This document shows, piece after piece, positions 1 to 5,828 of a stretch of DNA of 29,023 nucleotides. The stretch lies in contig JAGKWO010000047.1 of NCBI GenBank assembly GCA_021151835.1, forward strand, positions 1-29,023, read 5' to 3'. Under the pieces are notes generated by a model, which saw nothing but the letters and a program-made list of their open reading frames with translations, did not search any database and was not told where the DNA came from. This DNA comes from Gammaproteobacteria bacterium (GTDB taxonomy: Bacteria; Pseudomonadota; Gammaproteobacteria; Pseudomonadales; Cellvibrionaceae). Positions within the stretch are counted from its first letter, which is position 1. Each line of letters starts with the position of its first letter. A program made the position numbers and the translations under genes.

Positions 1-4
1 TAAC

Positions 5-433
5 ATGAAGACCTATATTGCCAAACCTGAATCTGTCGTACATGACTGGTTCATCGTGGATGCGGCGGGTAAAACTCTCGGCCGTTTATCTGCGGAAATT
101 GCCTCGCGTTTGCGTGGCAAGCACAAGCCAGAATTCACTCCACACGTTGATACCGGTGATTACATCGTTGTTATCAATGCGTCGCAAGTGCGTGTTACTG
201 GCCGTAAAGCTACTGACAAGGTTTATTACCACCACACCAACTTTGTTGGCGGTATCAAATCTACCACCTTCGAGAAGTTGATCGAGAAGGCTCCGGAGCG
301 CACCATCCAGATCGCCGTTAAAGGTATGTTGCCGAAAGGTCCACTGGGTCGCGCAATGTTCAGAAAATTGAAAGTTTATGCGGGTAATGAGCATCCACAT
401 GCTGCTCAACAACCTAAAGAACTGAGCATCTAA
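5..433 (+). CDS. rplM: 50S ribosomal protein L13
   Basis: Structural protein of the large ribosomal subunit that binds 23S rRNA early in assembly. The 142-residue product has the usual bacterial length and family signatures: the start MKTYIAKPE, the WFIVDAAGKTLGRLS segment and the GMLPKGPLGR motif around residues 108-117. It is followed 11 bp later by rpsI, the standard rplM-rpsI pair, so the two are cotranscribed. The ATG lies 4 bases from the window edge, so its ribosome-binding site and promoter are not visible. Nothing unusual is seen in the protein. Identification is secure by sequence and neighbour. Confidence 0.98.
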   Translation: MKTYIAKPESVVHDWFIVDAAGKTLGRLSAEIASRLRGKHKPEFTPHVDTGDYIVVINASQVRVTGRKATDKVYYHHTNFVGGIKSTTFEKLIEKAPERTIQIAVKGMLPKGPLGRAMFRKLKVYAGNEHPHAAQQPKELSI

Positions 434-444
434 GGGGAGCCGAT

Positions 445-837
445 ATGTCTGCAGCACAATTTTACGGCACAGGCCGTCGCAAGACCTCTACCGCACGTGT
501 GTTTATCACTGCTGGTACTGGCAATATCGTTGTAAATGATCGTCCTCTGGACGAATACTTTGGTCGCCCGGTAGCGCGCATGGTTGTTCGTCAGCCGCTC
601 GAGCTGGTTGGCCTGGTAGAGAAGTTTGACGTAAATGTTACTGTCTCTGGTGGCGGTAGCTTTGGTCAGGCAGGTGCTATTCGCCACGGTTTGACTCGCG
701 CTCTGATGGAGTACGATGACAACCTGCGTAGCGAATTGCGTAAAGCCGGTTACGTTACCCGCGATTCCCGTGAGGTTGAGCGTAAGAAAGTTGGCTTGCG
801 TAAAGCACGTAAAAAGCCGCAATTCTCCAAGCGTTAA
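445..837 (+). CDS. rpsI: 30S ribosomal protein S9
   Basis: Small-subunit ribosomal protein whose basic C-terminal tail reaches the P-site tRNA. The 130-residue product starts MSAAQFYGTGRRKTSTARV and ends with the conserved tail KKPQFSKR. A GGGGAG ribosome-binding site (434-439) precedes the ATG by a few bases. It is the second gene of the rplM-rpsI operon and is closed by a strong hairpin terminator at 882-921. Length and motifs are typical. Confidence 0.98.
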   Translation: MSAAQFYGTGRRKTSTARVFITAGTGNIVVNDRPLDEYFGRPVARMVVRQPLELVGLVEKFDVNVTVSGGGSFGQAGAIRHGLTRALMEYDDNLRSELRKAGYVTRDSREVERKKVGLRKARKKPQFSKR

Positions 838-881
838 TGATTTCATGCAGTGGCTTTTATGGTTGCTGCTTGATGATCATC

Positions 882-921
882 AAAAAAACGCCCAAGTCTT
901 TTCTGGCTTGGGCGTTTTTTT
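882..921 (+). terminator. Rho-independent terminator after rplM-rpsI
   Basis: An A-tract leads into the stem ACGCCCAAG (888-896), paired with CTTGGGCGT (907-915) across a 10-nt loop and followed by a run of T to 921. It ends the ribosomal-protein operon and separates it from petA. Confidence 0.93.
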
Positions 922-969
922 ACGTCTAAAATGGCGGGTCTATAACCCACTGATTGTGTGTGGTTATTC

Positions 970-998
970 TTGTAAGCCGTGTGTGAATTCATTAAGAT
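970..998 (+). promoter_or_regulatory. Candidate sigma-70 promoter for petA
   Basis: TTGTAA (970-975) and TAAGAT (993-998) are separated by exactly 17 bp and each matches 4 of 6 consensus bases. They lie in the 200-bp gap between the rpsI terminator and petA, where a promoter is required. The assignment rests only on the hexamers. Confidence 0.35.
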
Positions 999-1123
999 TG
1001 CCCGCCTTTTCTTGAGTCACCCAATAAATCCTTTGTCGTCGGACTTGGTATCAGAGTTTTTGCAAAGTCGCAGCGCGATTTAGGCGATTTGCTAGCCGTT
1101 AGCTGTTAGGGGAGAAATTCGTC

Positions 1124-1723
1124 ATGAGTAATGACGCTGTAAATAAAACGCGCCGTCGTGTATTGATCGGAGCCACTTGTGCAGTGGGTGCGGTTGGTGT
1201 GGTTGGTGCTGCAGTGCCTTTTGTGGGTTCCTGGAACCCGAGTGCCAAGGCGAAAGCTGCCGGTGCTCCTGTTAAATACAATCTCAGCAAGGTAGAGCCG
1301 GGTGCAATGGTTACCGTTGAGTGGCGTGGTAAGCCGGTATTTGTTGTACGCCGTACCCAGGCAGCGCTGGATAGCCTTAAAAAAGTGGAAGAGTTGGGAG
1401 TTTTGCTGGATGCAAACTCGGAGGAGCCTCAGCAACCTGAATACGCAAAAAATCCTGAGCGCGCCATCAATAAAGAATTTGCAATCCTGCTGGGTGTTTG
1501 TACCCACCTTGGATGTGCACCCATGTATCGCCCCGATGTTCACGCAGCGGATCTAGGCGGTGAAAAATGGCAGGGTGGTTTCTTCTGTCCATGCCATGGT
1601 TCCAAATACGATTTGGCGGGTCGCGTTTACATCGGTGTTCCCGCTCCATTAAACCTGGAAGTTCCTCCTCATCGTTATGAGAGTGATGCTGTAGTTGTGA
1701 TTGGCGAAGATCAAGGGGCTTAA
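1124..1723 (+). CDS. petA: Ubiquinol-cytochrome c reductase, Rieske iron-sulfur subunit
   Basis: High-potential [2Fe-2S] subunit of the cytochrome bc1 complex. It accepts an electron from ubiquinol at the Qo site and passes it to cytochrome c1. The 199-residue protein starts with a Tat-type uncleaved signal anchor (RRR at 10-12 followed by a hydrophobic stretch to about 35), so the head domain faces the periplasm. Cluster box I is CTHLGC at 126-131 and box II is CPCHGS at 155-160: C126, H128, C155 and H158 are the expected ligands, and C131-C157 the expected disulfide. A strong AGGGGAG site precedes the ATG. The next gene, the b/c1 fusion, starts 2 bp after the stop, so the two form one operon. 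Confidence 0.97.
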   Translation: MSNDAVNKTRRRVLIGATCAVGAVGVVGAAVPFVGSWNPSAKAKAAGAPVKYNLSKVEPGAMVTVEWRGKPVFVVRRTQAALDSLKKVEELGVLLDANSEEPQQPEYAKNPERAINKEFAILLGVCTHLGCAPMYRPDVHAADLGGEKWQGGFFCPCHGSKYDLAGRVYIGVPAPLNLEVPPHRYESDAVVVIGEDQGA

Positions 1724-1725
1724 AG

Positions 1726-3960
1726 ATGAATTGGTTAGTTGGATTGTGGCAGTGGGTTGACAAGCGTCTTCCGGTACAACGTGCCTGGGATACCCATATG
1801 GGTAAATACTACGCACCCAAGAATTTTAACTTCTGGTATTTCTTTGGTGTGCTTTCGCTGCTGGTATTGGTAAACCAACTGGTTACCGGTATCTGGTTGA
1901 CCATGAGCTACAACCCTTCGGCAGAAGGTGCATTTGCTTCTGTTGAATATATTATGCGCGATGTGGATTTCGGCTGGTTGCTGCGTTACATGCATTCCAC
2001 CGGTGCATCGGCATTCTTTATTGTTGTTTACCTGCATATGTTCCGCGGCATGATGTACGGCTCTTATAAAGCCCCGCGCGAACTGGTGTGGATCTTCGGT
2101 ATGACGATTTACCTGGTATTGATGGCGGAAGCCTTTATGGGCTACGTATTGCCATGGGGCCAGATGTCCTACTGGGGTGCGCAGGTAATTGTGTCTTTGT
2201 TCGGTGCTATCCCTGGTATTGGTGAAGATCTGGTGCAGTGGATTCGCGGTGACTACCTGATTTCCGGCATTACCCTGAACCGCTTCTTTGCCCTGCATGT
2301 TGTGGCTCTCCCAATCGTTTTGTTGGCGCTGGTTGTAATGCATATCCTTGCATTGCACGAAGTTGGCTCTAACAACCCGGATGGTGTCGAGATCAAAAAG
2401 AACAAAGATGAAAATGGTATTCCGCGCGATGGTGTTCCGTTCCATCCTTTCTACACTGTGCACGATCTGGTTGGTATCACTGTTTTCCTGTTTGCCTTCT
2501 GCTTCATTATGTTTTTCATGCCGGAGATGGGTGGTTTCTTCCTGGAATACGCCAACTTCGAAGAAGCGAATAACCTGAAAACCCCAACCCACATTGCGCC
2601 AGTCTGGTATTTCACCCCGTTCTATGCCGTGTTGCGTGCCGTGACCATGCAAATCGAATTGGGCCCAATGGTATTGACCGCTAAATTCCTCGGCTTTGTG
2701 GCGATGGCGGCGGCGATTGCCATCCTGTTTGTATTGCCCTGGCTGGATCGCAGTAAAGTTAAATCCATGCGCTACCGTGGCCATATCCCGCGTATCGCGT
2801 TGATTGCTTTTGCATCCATGTTCGTGGTGTTGGGTTACCTTGGGGTCAAGGCGCCTACTGAAGGCAGAACCTTGCTGTCGCAAATTGCTACTGCATTCTA
2901 CTTTGCATACTTTGTCACCATGCCGGTATGGACAACTACCAGCCCGGAAAAAGCCAAATCCAAAGTTTCATGGGTGTTGTCTGGTGCATTCGCAGTAATT
3001 TTTGCCTGGATGGGCTTCGATTATATTGGTGGAGATGTTCCTGCTCTCTTGATCGCGTTCTGCTTCCTGCTGGCGATTATTTTTGCGGTACTGCCAATCC
3101 TGGCGGCGCGCGATAAAGATCTGGTTGAACCCACTCGTACCCAAGCCAAAGGTTTGCCTGGTTTGTTGGTGGCTGCCGGTTTTGCGTTATTTGTGATTCT
3201 CGCCGTGGTGCCTATCAAGGCGGTTGCTTCAGAAGGTTCATTCAATTGCGGCGCCATTCCCTGTGATCACATGGAGCCGGACCTGAATGACAAAGCGTCG
3301 TTGCAGCGTGGTGCAAAGTATTTCACCAACTACTGCATGGGCTGTCACTCGCTCAAGTACTCACGTTACGAGCGTGTTGCTGACGACCTGGGTATTCCGC
3401 ACGATGTGATGGAGCAAAACCTGATTTTTGGTGATCAGCGTATCGGCCAACTGATGGAAATTGCAATGAAACCGCAGCAGGCGAAAGTCTGGTTCGGTGT
3501 GGTTCCACCGGATTTGACGCTGGTTGCCCGCGCCCGTTCGCCGGAGTGGATTTACACCTACTTGCGTAATTTCTATAAGGACGACACCCGCCCCTGGGGT
3601 GTAAACAACCGCGTATTCCCTAACGTCGGTATGCCACACGTGTTGATTGGCCCGCAAGGTTTACTTGAGTGTGGTGCCGGTCCAAAACTGAACCATCACG
3701 GCGGCGCGTTGCGTAACGATGTAGGTCAGGTTGAAATTGATGAGCATTGTGGTGCGTTGAAGGAAGGTAAAGTAAAAGGCTCTATGGCTCAGGCAGAGTT
3801 TGATGAAGCTGTATATGACCTGGTTAACTTCCTCGAGTACGTCGCTGAGCCGGTTGCGGTCAAGCGCCAGTCAATTGGTTATTACGTACTGGGTTTCCTG
3901 GTAATCCTGTTTATTTTTGTGTACTTCCTGAACCGTGAGTTCTGGCGGGATATTCACTGA
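1726..3960 (+). CDS. petBC: Fused cytochrome b / cytochrome c1 of the bc1 complex
   Basis: One uninterrupted 744-residue ORF carries both redox subunits that are separate petB and petC genes in Pseudomonas. Cytochrome b occupies about residues 1-405, with heme-ligand pairs H90/H104 and H191/H206 and a PVWY Qo-loop motif at 292-295. Two further hydrophobic segments (about 417-434 and 438-460) follow the normal end of cytochrome b. A signal-like segment at about 478-502 ending AVAS leads into cytochrome c1, with heme motif CMGCH at 537-541, likely axial Met636 in GMP, and a C-terminal anchor at 716-736. Bradyrhizobium fbcH is a known precedent for a b/c1 polyprotein cut after export; cleavage near residue 502 is inferred here. 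A frameshift artefact is unlikely, since the frame stays open and sensible throughout. Confidence 0.93.
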   Translation: MNWLVGLWQWVDKRLPVQRAWDTHMGKYYAPKNFNFWYFFGVLSLLVLVNQLVTGIWLTMSYNPSAEGAFASVEYIMRDVDFGWLLRYMHSTGASAFFIVVYLHMFRGMMYGSYKAPRELVWIFGMTIYLVLMAEAFMGYVLPWGQMSYWGAQVIVSLFGAIPGIGEDLVQWIRGDYLISGITLNRFFALHVVALPIVLLALVVMHILALHEVGSNNPDGVEIKKNKDENGIPRDGVPFHPFYTVHDLVGITVFLFAFCFIMFFMPEMGGFFLEYANFEEANNLKTPTHIAPVWYFTPFYAVLRAVTMQIELGPMVLTAKFLGFVAMAAAIAILFVLPWLDRSKVKSMRYRGHIPRIALIAFASMFVVLGYLGVKAPTEGRTLLSQIATAFYFAYFVTMPVWTTTSPEKAKSKVSWVLSGAFAVIFAWMGFDYIGGDVPALLIAFCFLLAIIFAVLPILAARDKDLVEPTRTQAKGLPGLLVAAGFALFVILAVVPIKAVASEGSFNCGAIPCDHMEPDLNDKASLQRGAKYFTNYCMGCHSLKYSRYERVADDLGIPHDVMEQNLIFGDQRIGQLMEIAMKPQQAKVWFGVVPPDLTLVARARSPEWIYTYLRNFYKDDTRPWGVNNRVFPNVGMPHVLIGPQGLLECGAGPKLNHHGGALRNDVGQVEIDEHCGALKEGKVKGSMAQAEFDEAVYDLVNFLEYVAEPVAVKRQSIGYYVLGFLVILFIFVYFLNREFWRDIH

Positions 3961-3980
3961 TAAGCAGTATTCAGATCAAT

Positions 3981-4010
3981 AAAAAGGGCGACGCAAGTCG
4001 CCCTTTTTAT
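3981..4010 (+). terminator. Rho-independent terminator after petBC
   Basis: AAAAAGGGCGAC (3981-3992) pairs with GTCGCCCTTTTT (3997-4008) across a GCAA tetraloop, ending in a T-tract. It separates the bc1 operon from sspB, so sspB probably has its own promoter in the 60 bp that follow. Confidence 0.93.
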
Positions 4011-4072
4011 TTGAGTCTCCCGTTAAATCCCTGTACCTTGTCCGCGATGTTTATTTTTAAGGAATAGTGTGT

Positions 4073-4498
4073 ATGTCCATGTCATCCAGCCGCCCTTATT
4101 TTTTACGCGCTATCTATGAGTGGATACTGGATAACAATTGCACCCCGCATATTCTTGTCGATGCCCATGTGCAAGGCACCCAGGTGCCGCAGCAACACGT
4201 TAATAAAGATGGCCAGATAATCCTCAACATATCGCCCACCGCCGTAAAAGATTTTTTTATGGATAACACGGCCGTTTCCTTCAATGCGCGCTTTAGCGGT
4301 GTGGTCAATAACCTCTATGTTCCCTGTGGCGCAATCCTTGGTATTTATGCGCGCGAAAACGGCCAGGGAATGATGTTTGAGCCGGAGGTAAATCCCCAGC
4401 CAACGCCTCCTTCCCCAACGCCACCGAGCCCACCACCATCGCCAGTGCGGTCAATAGGTGATAGCCCCAAGCGCCCGGGTTTACGCGTGGTCAAATAG
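4073..4498 (+). CDS. sspB: ClpXP protease specificity-enhancing factor SspB
   Basis: Adaptor that binds ssrA-tagged proteins and delivers them to ClpXP. The product is 141 residues from ATG 4073. AAGGAA at 4059-4064 is 8 nt upstream of this ATG but only 2 nt from the GTG at 4067 and 14 nt from the ATG at 4079, which decides the start. The N-terminal substrate-binding domain starts SSRPYFLRAIYEWI. A proline/serine-rich flexible linker (about residues 106-128) leads to a C-terminal RPGLRVVK, matching the ClpX-binding XB tail of E. coli SspB (LRVVK). In Pseudomonas and E. coli sspA precedes sspB; here the gene before it is the cytochrome b/c1 fusion. Confidence 0.95.
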   Translation: MSMSSSRPYFLRAIYEWILDNNCTPHILVDAHVQGTQVPQQHVNKDGQIILNISPTAVKDFFMDNTAVSFNARFSGVVNNLYVPCGAILGIYARENGQGMMFEPEVNPQPTPPSPTPPSPPPSPVRSIGDSPKRPGLRVVK

Positions 4499-4517
4499 AC
4501 CGTTTTAGCGTCTCCAG

Positions 4518-4548
4518 ACACCAGCTTCGGCTGGTGTTGTTGTTTTTG
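4518..4548 (+). terminator. Rho-independent terminator after sspB
   Basis: ACACCAGC (4518-4525) pairs with GCTGGTGT (4530-4537) across a stable TTCG loop, followed by the T-rich tail TGTTGTTTTT. It isolates sspB from the phosphate genes. Confidence 0.88.
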
Positions 4549-4569
4549 GAGCAGGTTTATGACGCTTGT

Positions 4570-4587
4570 GAGACACATTTGTGACAA
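4570..4587 (-). promoter_or_regulatory. Second, inverted Pho box upstream of pstS
   Basis: Read on the minus strand this is TTGTCACAAATGTGTCTC, two TGTC-cored 7-mers 11 bp apart. By eye it matches about 13 of 18 positions of the E. coli consensus CTGTCATAWAWCTGTCAT. It lies 10 bp upstream of the plus-strand box and could be an extra PhoB site. No minus-strand gene begins here. Confidence 0.5.
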
Positions 4588-4597
4588 AAAATCCGCC

Positions 4598-4631
4598 CCG
4601 TCACATTAGTGTCATATTCGCTCGTTAAAGT
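4598..4631 (+). promoter_or_regulatory. Pho box and -10 element of the pstS promoter
   Basis: CCGTCACATTAGTGTCAT (4598-4615) is a direct repeat with an 11-bp period, matching about 14 of 18 consensus positions. After exactly 10 bp comes TAAAGT (4626-4631) as the -10 hexamer. A Pho box normally replaces the -35 region in PhoB-activated promoters, so pstS is expected to be induced by phosphate starvation. Confidence 0.75.
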
Positions 4632-4698
4632 AGCTGCCAATGGCGAGCTATAACTCGCCATTCCAAACCTACCTACGTGATGAATAACGGAGCGCTCT

Positions 4699-5670
4699 AT
4701 GAACGCCAAGAACATTATTAAAGGGCTGGTACTTGCTGGCTCTATGGTTTGCGCCGCTGCGCTGCAAGCTGCTGTTGATCCCAAGTTGCCCGAGTACAAG
4801 GCAGCAACCGGCGTTTCAGGTAACGTGAACTCAATCGGTTCTGACACCCTGAATAACCTGATGACCTTGTGGGCCGAAGATTTCAAAAAACTGTATCCCA
4901 ACGTAAACATCCAGATCCAGGGTGCCGGTTCTTCTACTGCACCACCAGCATTGATCGAAGGTACTGCGAACTTCGGTCCAATGAGCCGCGAAATGAAGTC
5001 TGAAGAAATCCAGGCGTTTGAAGCCAAGCACGGTTACAAACCAACAGCGGTTCCTGTGGCAATTGACGTTTTGGCGGTTTATGTCAACAAAGATAACCCG
5101 ATCAAAGGCTTATCCCTGCAACAGGTTGATGCAATCTTCTCTGCGACCCGCAAATGCGGTGAAGCAAAAGATATCACCCGCTGGGGCGATGTCGGTTTGC
5201 AAGGGGCATGGGCGAACCGCGATTTCACCATCTACAGCCGTAACGCAGTATCCGGTACTTACGGTTACTTTAAAGATGAAGCCCTGTGTAAAGGTGATTT
5301 CAAAGCCAGCATCAATGAACAACCGGGTTCTGCGTCAGTAGTTCAGGGTGTGTCTGAATCCATCAATGGTATCGGTTATTCCGGTATTGGTTACATCACG
5401 TCCGGTGTGCGTGCATTGCCACTGTCCAAGAAAGATGGCCAGCCATTCATCACTCCTGATGCCGCCCACGCATTGGACGGTACTTACCCGCTGGCGCGCG
5501 TGCTTTACGTGTACATCAACAAACACCCGAACCGCAAGCTGGATACCTTGCAACTTGAATTCCTGAAAATGGTTCTGTCCAAACAAGGCCAGGAAACTGT
5601 AGTGCGCGATGGCTACATCCCATTGCCGGAAGCGATGACCAGCAAAGCGTTGGCTGTACTGCAAAAATAA
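4699..5670 (+). CDS. pstS: Periplasmic phosphate-binding protein PstS
   Basis: Captures phosphate in the periplasm and delivers it to the PstCA permease. The 323-residue precursor has a classic signal peptide (MNAKNIIKG, hydrophobic core, likely cleavage after ALQA at residue 24). The mature protein shows the PBP-like fold markers of the family: SIGSDTLNNLM near its start, a GAGSSTAPPALIEG phosphate-loop segment, and SRNAVSGTYGYF in the middle. Its promoter carries a Pho box. A terminator hairpin follows at 5686-5714, so pstS can be expressed at a higher level than the membrane components, as is common for binding proteins. Confidence 0.96.
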   Translation: MNAKNIIKGLVLAGSMVCAAALQAAVDPKLPEYKAATGVSGNVNSIGSDTLNNLMTLWAEDFKKLYPNVNIQIQGAGSSTAPPALIEGTANFGPMSREMKSEEIQAFEAKHGYKPTAVPVAIDVLAVYVNKDNPIKGLSLQQVDAIFSATRKCGEAKDITRWGDVGLQGAWANRDFTIYSRNAVSGTYGYFKDEALCKGDFKASINEQPGSASVVQGVSESINGIGYSGIGYITSGVRALPLSKKDGQPFITPDAAHALDGTYPLARVLYVYINKHPNRKLDTLQLEFLKMVLSKQGQETVVRDGYIPLPEAMTSKALAVLQK

Positions 5671-5685
5671 TTATGGTTTTAGCGC

Positions 5686-5714
5686 AAGCCGCCGTTACAT
5701 CGGCGGCTTTTTTT
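5686..5714 (+). terminator. Rho-independent terminator between pstS and pstC
   Basis: GCCGCCG (5688-5694) pairs with CGGCGGC (5701-5707) across a 6-nt loop, followed by seven T. It uncouples pstS from the permease genes. Confidence 0.9.
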
Positions 5715-5730
5715 CGCTCGCAATAGTTGT

Positions 5731-5748
5731 GTTACAGAAAAATGACAG
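5731..5748 (-). promoter_or_regulatory. Inverted Pho box upstream of pstC
   Basis: On the minus strand this is CTGTCATTTTTCTGTAAC. The first seven bases match the E. coli Pho half-site perfectly and the second half is close (about 14 of 18 overall). It lies 12 bp upstream of the plus-strand box, repeating the layout seen before pstS. Confidence 0.6.
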
Positions 5749-5760
5749 TGATTTCCCGGT

Positions 5761-5794
5761 TTGTAACAAAAGTGTCATTTTCGGTTGTTAGCAT
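5761..5794 (+). promoter_or_regulatory. Pho box and -10 element of the pstCA promoter
   Basis: TTGTAACAAAAGTGTCAT (5761-5778) is an 11-bp-period repeat with an AAAA linker, matching about 13 of 18 consensus positions. TAGCAT (5789-5794) follows after exactly 10 bp as the -10 hexamer. Together with the terminator before it, this makes pstC the start of a separate PhoB-controlled transcript. Confidence 0.7.
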
Positions 5795-5828
5795 TCAGGT
5801 GCCAGAAGTTTAATCAGGTGAGCAGACC

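Noticed and set aside
2578..2625. PVWY in place of PEWY in the cytochrome b Qo loop
   Set aside because: I recall such variants in other beta/gammaproteobacterial cytochromes b and cannot verify rarity here, so it is noted in the gene entry only.
1735..2883. A 382-codon minus-strand open frame inside the cytochrome b gene
   Set aside because: It is antisense to the heme-ligand helices of cytochrome b; its product has no domain signature and its length follows from codon composition on the other strand.
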